From positions 1-32,883 of the forward strand of contig JAISYS010000027.1 in assembly GCA_031269735.1 (NCBI GenBank): a DNA stretch of 32,883 nucleotides. The letters run 5' to 3'. The position numbers were made by a program, and so were the translations under genes. The notes beneath the pieces are model-generated. The model had not been told where the DNA came from. It saw only the letters and a list, made by a program, of their open reading frames with translations, and ran no database searches. Origin of the DNA: Candidatus Endomicrobiellum cubanum (GTDB lineage Bacteria; Elusimicrobiota; Endomicrobiia; Endomicrobiales; Endomicrobiaceae). This document shows, one piece after another, positions 8,844 through 17,111 of this stretch (within the stretch, counting starts at the first letter, position 1; every line of letters begins with the position of its first letter).

Positions 8844-9875
8844 ATGAGAGCTTTTGTTTTAGCTGCTGGAATTGGTACAAGACTTAGACCTCTTACTACA
8901 GATATACCTAAACCAATGGTATCTATTTTAGATAGACCGGCTTTGTATTATACTCTCTCTAATCTTTTAAAATATGGCTTTGATAGTGCTTGTGTAAATG
9001 TACATTATAGAAGCGAAGTTATAATAGACTATTTTAAAAATAATGAGATTGGTATAAATTTAAAGTTTTCTCACGAGAAAAAACTTTTAGGTACAGCAGG
9101 AGCCATAAAAAAGAACGAATCTTTTTTTGATGATACTTTTGTTGTTATGTCAGGAGACGGGTTGACTGATATTAACCTTAAAAAAGCTTTAGAATTTCAT
9201 AAGAGGAAAAAATCAATAGCGACTATAGTCTTAAAAAAAATAAATTTAAGGTTTGAATATGGTATAGCTGTAACAGATAGGACTGGTCAAATTAAATCTT
9301 TTGTAGAAAAACCATTATGGGGGGATGTGTTTAATGATGAAGTAAACACTGGTATTTATATACTTGAACCTAAAATCTTTGATTTTATTCCAAAAGATGA
9401 ATTTTTTGACTTCGGTAAAGATTTGTTCACTCTTTTAATGCAAAAAGGAGAAAAGATATATGGTTATTTGATGGATGAATACTGGACAGATATTGGAAAC
9501 ATTTTTGAATATAAAAAAGGTATTTTTGATATTTTAGATGGAAAAGTTAAAATAGATTTAGATATGTTCAAGAGTTCAAATGGCAAATATATATCTAGTA
9601 CTGCTAAGATAGATGAAACTGTTAAAATAGAAAACCCTTGTTATATAGGGGACAATGTTATAATAAAGCATGGCGTACATATAAAACCTTATAGCGTTAT
9701 ATCAAATAATGCCAAAATAGATGAAAATAGTTTAATAGAAAAATCTATAGTTTGGGAAAATGCAAGAATTGGTAAAAATGTAAAACTAACAAATACAATT
9801 GTTGGAAGTAATATATTAGTTGAGAACCAAATAACATTATTTGATTCTATAATAATGGAAGAAAGAACAGTATAG
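8844..9875 (+). CDS. Sugar-1-phosphate nucleotidyltransferase with hexapeptide-repeat tail
   Basis: It makes NDP-sugars from a sugar 1-phosphate and an NTP (GDP-mannose pyrophosphorylase or GlmU/RmlA-like family). The 343-aa protein begins with the nucleotide-binding signature LAAGIGTRLRPLTTDIPKPM at residues 7-26. It has the metal-binding MSGDGLTDI near 99-107, FVEKP, and the product-site region EYWTDIGN. After about residue 255, a left-handed beta-helix tail follows with repeats such as CYIGDNVIIKHGV and AKIDENSLIEKSIVWENARIGKNV. The substrate is not determinable from sequence; mannose- or glucose-1-phosphate is plausible. The ribosome binding site is AAAGGGAG near 8826-8833. The gene lies between two copies of the intergenic element, together with metK. 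Confidence 0.87.
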   Translation: MRAFVLAAGIGTRLRPLTTDIPKPMVSILDRPALYYTLSNLLKYGFDSACVNVHYRSEVIIDYFKNNEIGINLKFSHEKKLLGTAGAIKKNESFFDDTFVVMSGDGLTDINLKKALEFHKRKKSIATIVLKKINLRFEYGIAVTDRTGQIKSFVEKPLWGDVFNDEVNTGIYILEPKIFDFIPKDEFFDFGKDLFTLLMQKGEKIYGYLMDEYWTDIGNIFEYKKGIFDILDGKVKIDLDMFKSSNGKYISSTAKIDETVKIENPCYIGDNVIIKHGVHIKPYSVISNNAKIDENSLIEKSIVWENARIGKNVKLTNTIVGSNILVENQITLFDSIIMEERTV

Positions 9876-9891
9876 AGTTTTTAGAGAGACC
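9875..9891. repeat. Solitary element-end motif
   Basis: The sequence from 9878 to 9891, TTTTTAGAGAGACC, is identical over 14 bases to 4009-4022. Both lie at the very 3' end of a gene, here starting at the last base of the nucleotidyltransferase stop codon. It could be a remnant of the intergenic repeat family or a short conserved gene-end signal. Confidence 0.4.
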
Positions 9892-9948
9892 TTATAAATG
9901 CCGAAGTTGAAGTTATTAAAAATTTTTTATTAGGAGTGTATAATATTT

Positions 9949-11112
9949 ATGTCAAATCAAAACGGGTATTTTTTTACTTCTGAATCTGTTACAGAAGGCC
10001 ATCCTGATAAAGTGTGCGATATAGTTTCAGATACTATTTTAGATGCTATTTTGGAACAAGATCCAAAAGCTAGAGTAGCGTGTGAAACTTTTATATCTAA
10101 AGGTCTTATTATTGTTGGTGGTGAAATTACAACTGCAGCAAAAATAAATACGAGAGAAACTGTTAAAAGCGCTATAAAAAAAATAGGGTATAATAGGCCT
10201 TCGCTTGGATTCGATTATAATACTTGTGCAATAATGGATACAATAAATACGCAATCACCGGATATTGCTATGGGTGTTGACGACGGTGGTGCAGGTGATC
10301 AAGGGCTAATGATAGGCTTTGCTTGTAAAGAAACTCCGGAACTTATGCCTCTTCCTATAACTTTAGCTCACAAGCTTTCTATAAGACTTACTCAAGTAAG
10401 AAAAAAAAATGTTTTACCTTATTTAGGTCCAGATGGAAAAACTCAAATTACTGTAGAGTATGTTAATTGGAAGCCTAAAAGAATAAGTGCTGTTGTTTTG
10501 TCTACACAGCATACAGAAATGATTTTGAATAAAACTGGTGATCATATAACAGAAAAATCAAAAAAAGAAATTTTTGAGGCTGTAATAGAGCCAACTTTAG
10601 GAAAATTGGTTGATAAAAATACAAAAGTTTACATAAATCCTACTGGCAAATTTATTATTGGTGGTCCTGCAGCTGATACTGGTCTTACTGGAAGAAAAAT
10701 TATAGTAGATACATATGGTGCAATGGCAGCGCATGGTGGTGGTGCGTTTTCTGGTAAAGACTCCACAAAAGTTGACAGAAGTGCTTGCTATATGGCAAGG
10801 CATATAGCAAAAAATATAGTTGCTGCAGGTTTTGCTCAAAAATGTACAGTACAGCTTGCTTATGCTATAGGAATAAAAGATCCTGTTTCAGTTATGGTAG
10901 ATACGCATGCGAGTGGTAAAGTATCAGGGCTTAAATTAGAGTCTATTGTTAAAAAAATTTTCCCCCTTACTCCGAAAGGTATTGCAGAATACTTACAACT
11001 ATGTAAACCTATTTTTGCTAAAACAGCTGCTTATGGGCATTTTGGAAGAAAAGAATTTACTTGGGAAAATTTAAATAAAGTTGAAGAGCTCCGTAAATAT
11101 GTAGGAGAATAA
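9949..11112 (+). CDS. metK: S-adenosylmethionine synthetase MetK
   Basis: MetK makes S-adenosylmethionine from methionine and ATP, with release of phosphate and pyrophosphate. The 387-aa protein is full length. It has [16 protein letters not shown] (13-28) with the ATP-contacting H18, D20 and K21, the loop [14 protein letters not shown], and the phosphate-binding [18 protein letters not shown] purine-rich TAGGAGTG (9931-9938) lies 10-12 nt before ATG 9949, a rather long spacing. I see no SAM riboswitch in the 73-nt gap upstream. It is not followed by a methionine-cycle gene; the 220-nt gap downstream holds copy B of the intergenic element. Confidence 0.97.
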   Translation: MSNQNGYFFTSESVTEGHPDKVCDIVSDTILDAILEQDPKARVACETFISKGLIIVGGEITTAAKINTRETVKSAIKKIGYNRPSLGFDYNTCAIMDTINTQSPDIAMGVDDGGAGDQGLMIGFACKETPELMPLPITLAHKLSIRLTQVRKKNVLPYLGPDGKTQITVEYVNWKPKRISAVVLSTQHTEMILNKTGDHITEKSKKEIFEAVIEPTLGKLVDKNTKVYINPTGKFIIGGPAADTGLTGRKIIVDTYGAMAAHGGGAFSGKDSTKVDRSACYMARHIAKNIVAAGFAQKCTVQLAYAIGIKDPVSVMVDTHASGKVSGLKLESIVKKIFPLTPKGIAEYLQLCKPIFAKTAAYGHFGRKEFTWENLNKVEELRKYVGE

Positions 11113-11131
11113 AGTAACATTAGTATTTTTT

Positions 11132-11275
11132 CCTAATGCATATAATTGCAGTGAATTTTTTGACAAAACAAGAAAAATGTAGGACTTATTGTGTGATACT
11201 CATAGATTTTTTAACGCAGGAGTATCTAAAATTGCGCAGAGAGGATATGTATTAAATTAAGGTTTTTTGGAGATT
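11132..11275 (+). repeat. Diverged intergenic element, copy B (forward orientation)
   Basis: This fills most of the 220-nt gap between metK and the next glycosyltransferase. It starts CCTAATGCATATAATTG and carries GTGAATTTTTT, as copy A does on its minus strand. The best-matching block is 11207-11249. It closes with AAGGTTTTTTGGAGA (about 11259-11273), a weaker version of the GGGTTTTAGA end. One frame reads through DTHRFFNAGVSKIAQRGY but is interrupted by a TAG upstream and a TAA downstream, so no functional protein is encoded. The product family is not recognised. Confidence 0.5.
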
Positions 11276-11332
11276 CTATTTAGTAAAAGTGTAAAAAAGC
11301 GCTTAGATTTTTAATATTAGGAATATAAATTA

Positions 11333-12403
11333 ATGAGTTTTTATATTAAAAGAAAATTGAAATCAATGCGTAAAAGTATTGCAAAAAAATTTTTAGATAA
11401 AAAAAATAGAAGATCTAACATTTTTGACATTGGTAAAGTTAAATCAATTTTGTTTTTTAGGAATGATGACAAAATTGGTGACATGGTAGTTTCTACACTA
11501 ATTTTTAGAGAAATAAAAAAATATTATCCTAATATTAAAATTATAGTTTTGTGCGGCAAAAATAATGCAGAAATTTTAAAGTATAATAGAAATGTTGACG
11601 AAATTTATACAACAAGAGATAGCTTTTTAAAAGATTTGTCGATTTATGTTAGTTTAAGGAAACAGCGCATTTCTTTGGGCATAGATTTTTACACATTTGG
11701 TCATTGTTTTATATCCCTACTTATTTTGCGTATTGTTAACGTTAGTACTTTGGTAGGTTTTTATAAAGATTCGTACAATATTTATGATTTGTCTATAAAT
11801 AAAGATTTTTTTAATGAGCATATTTCAAAACGTTATGAACACGTTTTAAAGATACTAGGACTTGATAATCCAAACTTAGATTATGATATTTTTACTAGCA
11901 GCAAAGAAGATAGTATAGCTATTGAACTGCTAAAAAAGTCTAATTCTAAATATAATATAGTTTTAAATCCTTTTGCTGCAAGCAAACATAGGAGTTTTTC
12001 GTTTGATAAGTTGCAATCTCTAGTTTCTATTTTAGAAAAACAAATAAATTGTAGTGTTTTTATAATAAACTATAAAAACAATAATAATTTGCTTACTTTG
12101 AAAAATGATAAAACTTTTATTTGTCGAGTAGATTCTGTTTTAAAAAGCGCAAGTTTAATAAAGTATGCAGATGCTGTTATTACTCCTGATACGTCTATAG
12201 TGCATATAGCAGCTGCTTTTAATAAGAAGACAGTAGCTTTTTACTTAGATTATTCAAAAGTATCTGAAAAAATCAATGTAATTTGGGCTCCTAATAACAA
12301 AAATGCTATTAGTATATCTGTGGATGCTAAAGATGGGTCGAAAAATGATATAAAGAATATATCAAATCTCTGTATTTTAGATGCAGTTAAGAAACTTTTG
12401 TAG
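11333..12403 (+). CDS. Glycosyltransferase family 9 (heptosyltransferase-like)
   Basis: This 356-aa GT9 protein has the classic N-terminal FRNDDKIGDMVVSTLIFREIKKYYP (about 43-67) and C-terminal ADAVITPDTSIVHIAAAFNKKTVAFY (about 278-303), where the DTS-x2-H motif contacts the nucleotide sugar. The N-terminus is basic and hydrophilic, so the enzyme is probably cytoplasmic and membrane-associated like other core transferases. It is a different protein from the GT9 at 6549. It opens a tight run with a GT2 transferase 8 nt downstream, a deacetylase and a sulfatase-fold enzyme. That run suggests assembly and decoration of an LPS-like glycan. The substrate is not known. Confidence 0.87.
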   Translation: MSFYIKRKLKSMRKSIAKKFLDKKNRRSNIFDIGKVKSILFFRNDDKIGDMVVSTLIFREIKKYYPNIKIIVLCGKNNAEILKYNRNVDEIYTTRDSFLKDLSIYVSLRKQRISLGIDFYTFGHCFISLLILRIVNVSTLVGFYKDSYNIYDLSINKDFFNEHISKRYEHVLKILGLDNPNLDYDIFTSSKEDSIAIELLKKSNSKYNIVLNPFAASKHRSFSFDKLQSLVSILEKQINCSVFIINYKNNNNLLTLKNDKTFICRVDSVLKSASLIKYADAVITPDTSIVHIAAAFNKKTVAFYLDYSKVSEKINVIWAPNNKNAISISVDAKDGSKNDIKNISNLCILDAVKKLL

Positions 12404-12411
12404 AGGCTTTT

Positions 12412-13269
12412 ATGAAGCTAATGATTGCAGTACCTGTTTATAATAGAAAAAAGTATCTTAATACAATGGTTAAATCTCTAAAAGAGTGCGATTGCATTAA
12501 TGAAGCTTCTATTATAGTGTTTAATGACTGTAGTACAGAATTTGATGAAACCTATTTAAAACAAGTTTTTAAAGAGTTAAATGCAAATGTTGTTACTAGG
12601 CTTAGGAATTTAAGAGCCGACAGAAATAATTATAAAATAATGCTGGACTTTTTAAATACAAATAATGATGTTTTGTTTATTTGTGATTCAGACCTTTTAT
12701 TGAGGCCGGACACACTTAAGTTCATACAGTCTGATTTTGAAAGGACTGACGGGTTTTTAAGTGTGTATAATTCTGATTTTCATAGAGATGTTTATTTTGA
12801 CGGAGAGTTTGTATATAAGCAAGATGTTGGATTTGCTGGAATATGTTTATCAAGAGATTTGGTTAAGAGTTTTGTTTTAAAACAAAAAGAAACTCTTCGT
12901 TCTGTGGATTTTAAATTGTCATCTTTTTTAATTAAAAAAGGTATTAGACTTATGGTCCCAAAAAACAGTTATGTTCAACATATAGGTTTTGACGGGCAAA
13001 ATTGTAATAATAAATCTGTAGACTTTTCTTCTAATTTTGTTCCTTTGTCAAGTTTTAATAAAGAAATAATTGATGAGATTATGCCTATTGTTTTAAAACG
13101 CCAGGCAGAAATGATACAGTATTTGTTGTTTAAAGATAAATATAAAAGATGTGGCTTTATGGTCCATCAGCCTCGCAAATATTTTGCACAAAATATGCTT
13201 TTTAAAAAGTTAGAAAAAATTTATTCTACATCTTATCCTATTAACGATAAAGAAAGGAGGTATTTGTGA
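12412..13269 (+). CDS. Glycosyltransferase family 2
   Basis: This 285-aa GT-A fold transferase begins MKLMIAVPVYNRKKYL, the usual GT2 start. It has IIVFNDCSTE at 34-43 and the metal- and nucleotide-binding D92-S-D94 in FICDSDLLLRPD. KNSYVQHIGFDGQN near the C-terminal third resembles the acceptor-side loop of the family. No membrane segment is evident. The coding region overlaps the next gene by one base (TGATG at 13267-13271), which indicates translational coupling with the deacetylase. The donor sugar and linkage are undetermined. Confidence 0.85.
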   Translation: MKLMIAVPVYNRKKYLNTMVKSLKECDCINEASIIVFNDCSTEFDETYLKQVFKELNANVVTRLRNLRADRNNYKIMLDFLNTNNDVLFICDSDLLLRPDTLKFIQSDFERTDGFLSVYNSDFHRDVYFDGEFVYKQDVGFAGICLSRDLVKSFVLKQKETLRSVDFKLSSFLIKKGIRLMVPKNSYVQHIGFDGQNCNNKSVDFSSNFVPLSSFNKEIIDEIMPIVLKRQAEMIQYLLFKDKYKRCGFMVHQPRKYFAQNMLFKKLEKIYSTSYPINDKERRYL

Positions 13270-13967
13270 TGAACAAGAGACTTATAATTAATGCCGACGA
13301 TTTTGGAAAAACTGAAGATATTACTAAAGCTATCATAGTTGCTCATAAATATGGCGTATTGTCGTCTACTACTATTATGGTAAAAGGTGCAGCTTTTGAA
13401 CTTGCTAGTAAACTCATTAAAGAAACCCCTAGTTTAAAAACAGGGCTCCATATAGATTTAGATTGTATATTTTTAATGAAAGAACCAAATAGGTTTTATA
13501 AAAAACTTATAAAAATTACTCCATCTATGAAAACAAAAATAAAAGATGAAATAGACATCCAACTAGATAGATTTTTAAAAGCAGGTTTTGTGTTAACCCA
13601 TTTAGATAGCCATCATCATTCTCATATGCACCCTGAAGTTTTACCTATTGTAGCTTCCAAAGCAAAAGAATTAAATGCATCTATAAGATTTCATAATAAC
13701 TATTATGATAGGAGTATATTTTTTTATAAAAATTTAGAAAAAGAAATTTTGAGCCCAATATTAAAACATTTTAATTTAAAATACCCATATTTTCTTAGAG
13801 ATAGGTTTGATTTAGATTTAAATTTTGAAACTGCTGAAGTCATGTTGCATCCTGGATTTTTAGAAAGGTGGAGAGCTATTGATTTAGCAAGATGTTTAAA
13901 TCCAGACCTTGAGCAAAGTATAAAAGAAAGAAATATAGAAATAATTTCTTTTGCAGATTTGAAGTGA
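13269..13967 (+). CDS. YdjC/ChbG-family carbohydrate deacetylase
   Basis: This family removes acetyl groups from N-acetylated sugars using a divalent metal. The protein (232 aa from ATG 13269) starts RLIINADDFGKTEDIT with the metal aspartate in NADDFG, has TGLHIDLD near residue 60, and LDSHHHSHMHPEV with the histidine cluster. It ends with MLHPGF, also typical. The start was chosen at ATG 13269 because AGGAGG at 13255-13260 lies 8 nt away. GTG 13266 in the same frame would add one residue but leaves only 5 nt. Within this cluster, deacetylation of a GlcNAc-type residue of the surface glycan is a better guess than chitobiose catabolism. The TGA stop abuts the next gene's TTG. Confidence 0.88.
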   Translation: MNKRLIINADDFGKTEDITKAIIVAHKYGVLSSTTIMVKGAAFELASKLIKETPSLKTGLHIDLDCIFLMKEPNRFYKKLIKITPSMKTKIKDEIDIQLDRFLKAGFVLTHLDSHHHSHMHPEVLPIVASKAKELNASIRFHNNYYDRSIFFYKNLEKEILSPILKHFNLKYPYFLRDRFDLDLNFETAEVMLHPGFLERWRAIDLARCLNPDLEQSIKERNIEIISFADLK

Positions 13968-15920
13968 TTGGAAATCAGATTGAACAAATATAATAAAAAT
14001 TTGTTTAGATTACAATTAGTATCTATATACTTTTTTACTCTAATTGCTGTTTTTTTTGTGTTTAGAGTTGCTTTATTTTGTTTAAACTATGAATTTTTCA
14101 GTCAGTTATCTAAGACTAAAGTTCTGTATTCTTTTTTGCACGGGCTTAGGTTTGATGTTTTTGTAATTTCTGTATTCTGTGGGATTTTTTTATTTTTAAT
14201 AAACGTACCTATAAGATCTAAAATATTTTTAAAGATGAATTGTACATTTCTTAATATTTCTATTCTAATTGTTGCCTTATTACTAACTGGAGATGTAATT
14301 AATTTCAAATTTTTTAACAAACATTTAACCACAGAAGTTTTATTAGCCAAAAATCATGTTAGTTACTTTTTTAGTTTAGCTTTTAAAGATTATCTTTTTG
14401 TTACCTTAACAATTATATTATTTTTTTGTTTTTTATTTTACTTTTCGTTTAAATATATAGATAAAAATTATCATTCATTTACAAAAAATATTGCTTTAGA
14501 AGTATTTATATCTTTTTTAATAGGCTTCATCCTTATTGTTTTTGCTAGAGGAGGTTTTCAAGATAGGATTCTTTCTATTATAGACGCTTATTATCAAAAT
14601 AAAGTTTCTGGAGAGTTGCAATTAAATGGTGTTTTTACTTCTTTAAAAAGTATAAGCGCTCAAATTTTACCAAATGATATAAATATTTCTTATCAAGATG
14701 CACTTTCTGTTTTAAGGGATAATCTTTTAGATAAAAATGAAGAGATTTTTGTAGATAAGAATAAGAAATATCCTTTAATGAGGCAAAGAATCAAGTTTAA
14801 TGTCAATGGTCAAGGATATAATTTAGTAATTGTCTTGCTTGAGAGTTGGCAAAAAGATTACATAGACTCATTTGCTGGAACAAATTATGATGTTACTCCT
14901 AATTTTGACAAGATTGCTAAAGAATCAATAATTTTTGACAAATTTTATGCTAATGGGCAAAGAAGTATAATGGGATTAATGTCTGTTTTTTTAAGTGTTC
15001 CTTATGTAAAAGGCATGGTATATTTTGGCGATGATCTTGAAAATTGTGGGCAAATGAGGCTGCCTGTTATGTTAGCGAAAAATGGATATGATAACATATT
15101 TGTTCAGGGAGATAAAAGAGAGTCGGATAATGCTATAGCAATAGCAAATTACTTAGGTTTTAAGGAATCTTATGGTAAACAAGACATTCCACTTTACCAT
15201 AATTATTTAAAAATAAATAAGGGTTATGATATAGAAGGCATGGATTTTTTCTTTAAAAAAATTAAAAAATTAAAAAGTCCTTTTTTGGCATTTTACTTTA
15301 CTACAACTACACATATACCTTATGCAAAAACAATTTTAAAATCTCTTGAAAAGTATCAACAAGACGGCACAGAAAAAACTGGATATTTAAACAGGCTCTA
15401 TTACTCTGACTATGCGTTAGGTGAGTTTTTTAAAAAAGCAAAAAAAGAGCAATGGTTTGATAAAACAATTTTTATAATGCTTTCTGATCACCAAGCTTAT
15501 GGTGTTGGTGGTCTAAATGGTGTTTTTGAAAAAACTAAAGTAGACAAGACGTTTAAAATTCCAGCAATAATATACTGTCCAAAATTGTTTAAAGCTCAAA
15601 GAAATATTGAACTTGCAAGTCAAGTTGATATAGTTCCTACAATAATTGATATATTAAACATAAGAACTCCATATTCTTCTTTAGGTAAAAGTCTATTTTC
15701 TAAAACAAAAAGTAGGTTTATTTTTCTTTCTTATGAGGGAGAACAAATTTATTTGATAAATAATAATGGTGTTTTCAGTTACGATTGGAAAGATTACAAG
15801 AACCATTCTTTTAAAAGAGATGAACTTACAAGAGATGAGCTATTGTTGTTTTCAATAGAAAAAGTAATTTATAGTTTAATGTCAGAAGATAGGTGGTACG
15901 ATAGTAAAATTTTGAATTAA
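13968..15920 (+). CDS. Membrane sulfatase-fold transferase (LTA synthase/phosphoethanolamine transferase-like)
   Basis: This 650-aa protein has about five N-terminal membrane helices (roughly 17-40, 62-82, 94-112, 143-163, 174-195) and a periplasmic alkaline-phosphatase-fold domain from about 280. Metal and active-site residues are E292 in VLLESWQKD, S333 in NGQRSIMGL, H449 in TTTTHIPY, and D507-H508 in MLSDHQAYG. Relatives move phosphoglycerol or phosphoethanolamine from phospholipids onto glycans or lipid A. The nucleophile position usually holds Thr; here it is Ser333, which should still be able to act. The start is TTG 13968, directly after the upstream TGA. TTG 13980 is an alternative, with GGAAA 7 nt before it. 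Its place in the glycan cluster suggests decoration of LPS or a related polymer. Confidence 0.85.
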   Translation: MEIRLNKYNKNLFRLQLVSIYFFTLIAVFFVFRVALFCLNYEFFSQLSKTKVLYSFLHGLRFDVFVISVFCGIFLFLINVPIRSKIFLKMNCTFLNISILIVALLLTGDVINFKFFNKHLTTEVLLAKNHVSYFFSLAFKDYLFVTLTIILFFCFLFYFSFKYIDKNYHSFTKNIALEVFISFLIGFILIVFARGGFQDRILSIIDAYYQNKVSGELQLNGVFTSLKSISAQILPNDINISYQDALSVLRDNLLDKNEEIFVDKNKKYPLMRQRIKFNVNGQGYNLVIVLLESWQKDYIDSFAGTNYDVTPNFDKIAKESIIFDKFYANGQRSIMGLMSVFLSVPYVKGMVYFGDDLENCGQMRLPVMLAKNGYDNIFVQGDKRESDNAIAIANYLGFKESYGKQDIPLYHNYLKINKGYDIEGMDFFFKKIKKLKSPFLAFYFTTTTHIPYAKTILKSLEKYQQDGTEKTGYLNRLYYSDYALGEFFKKAKKEQWFDKTIFIMLSDHQAYGVGGLNGVFEKTKVDKTFKIPAIIYCPKLFKAQRNIELASQVDIVPTIIDILNIRTPYSSLGKSLFSKTKSRFIFLSYEGEQIYLINNNGVFSYDWKDYKNHSFKRDELTRDELLLFSIEKVIYSLMSEDRWYDSKILN

Positions 15921-15941
15921 ATTTATAGAGAGTTTAATTTT

Positions 15942-17111
15942 ATGAAAAATTTTATCTTTTTGCCTGCCATTTTTTTATTTGTTTTTATTCCAAAAGATTT
16001 AGAAGCTTTTTCTAGTAATTTAAATTACCAAATTATCAAATATAATAATTTTTTAATGTCATATGATTGTTTTTACGTAGATAGTATCATTTATCCTTTT
16101 TGTACTAAGATGTCTTCTGGCAGCGACCAAAATTATATAGAAGTTACAAATTTGTATTTTGAAGATTTTGATTATAAACCTAATTTAGAATTTCAACTTT
16201 TGACCCCACAACATCAAAAAGATGCTATTTCTATCTATGATGAAGAAGATGTTGTTTTTAGAGTAGTACATAATGACGTAGTAAACAATGCTCCTCAAGA
16301 AAGTTACCCTAGAATTTTATTAAAATTTCCTGATTCTTCAACTAAAACGTATACAATGAACAAAAACGATGCTATAGATAAATATAAAGCTTCATATACT
16401 TACACTTTAAAGTTAGATAAAGGTACTTATGAATATAAGTATATAACTACAAACAAGTATGAGAATAATTTATTTGAAGTTAAAGGTGATTGGCATGTTA
16501 CTTCTAGGCCTTACAATTTTATAAAAAGAACACCTCATTCTATGTTTGAAGAAATGCCAGACAATGTCTGTTTTTCTTGGGATATAGCCACTGATGAGAA
16601 AGATGACAAACTGTCTTATGAGTTGTATCTAGGGTTTGAATCAAAAAAATCAGAACTTAAAAAAGTTGAACAATGTCCATGCATTAACTGTTTGTCACAT
16701 AGCGTATCTAAACTACAGCATAAGAAAAAATATTATTGGTATATGGTTGTAAAAAATAAATTTGGAGTACCTCTTGAGACCGAGATGTTTTCCTTTTTTA
16801 CAGGAGGCTTAGTAGACAAATTTTATAATGCGCCTAACCCATTTAATCCTTCTATAGGTACAGTAACTGATTTTGTTTTTCCTATGTACTATGACGGAAA
16901 TGCACAAATAAAAATTTATTCTGAATTCGGTGATCTTGTTTGGGAATCAGATAAATCGTTTTTTGATGGGAATACTACTGGCAATATAAAATATGATGGA
17001 AGAGACAATTCCGGTAGACTGCTTTATAATGGTAGTTATATTGCAATTTTGACTAAAAAGTACGGTGATAAAACGGAAATTGAACGGTGCAGAATACTTA
17101 TAATAAAATAA
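15942..17111 (+). CDS. Exported protein with FN3-like and FlgD/T9SS-type C-terminal domain
   Basis: This 389-aa protein has a signal peptide, MKNFIFLPAIFLFVFIPKD with a likely cut near residue 23. The N-terminal half is unassigned. A fibronectin-III-like segment lies around 200-290 (VCFSWDIATD, YYWYMVVKNKFG). The C-terminus, from about 298, reads NAPNPFNPSIG, AQIKIYSEFGDLVWE and YDGRDNSGRLLYNGSYIAIL. That is the FlgD-Ig/type IX sorting-like beta-sandwich seen on secreted and surface proteins of Bacteroidetes and related phyla. It lies directly upstream of PorV- and SprA-like genes, making it a candidate substrate or accessory of that export route. A CPCINC cluster near 244-249 is unusual and could form disulfides. 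The function is unknown. Confidence 0.75.
   Translation: MKNFIFLPAIFLFVFIPKDLEAFSSNLNYQIIKYNNFLMSYDCFYVDSIIYPFCTKMSSGSDQNYIEVTNLYFEDFDYKPNLEFQLLTPQHQKDAISIYDEEDVVFRVVHNDVVNNAPQESYPRILLKFPDSSTKTYTMNKNDAIDKYKASYTYTLKLDKGTYEYKYITTNKYENNLFEVKGDWHVTSRPYNFIKRTPHSMFEEMPDNVCFSWDIATDEKDDKLSYELYLGFESKKSELKKVEQCPCINCLSHSVSKLQHKKKYYWYMVVKNKFGVPLETEMFSFFTGGLVDKFYNAPNPFNPSIGTVTDFVFPMYYDGNAQIKIYSEFGDLVWESDKSFFDGNTTGNIKYDGRDNSGRLLYNGSYIAILTKKYGDKTEIERCRILIIK

Noticed and set aside
9876-9948. SAM riboswitch or promoter before metK
   Set aside because: No SAM-I/II/III core is visible. A TATAAT at 9939-9944 overlaps the ribosome binding region and has no -35 box at a usable distance.
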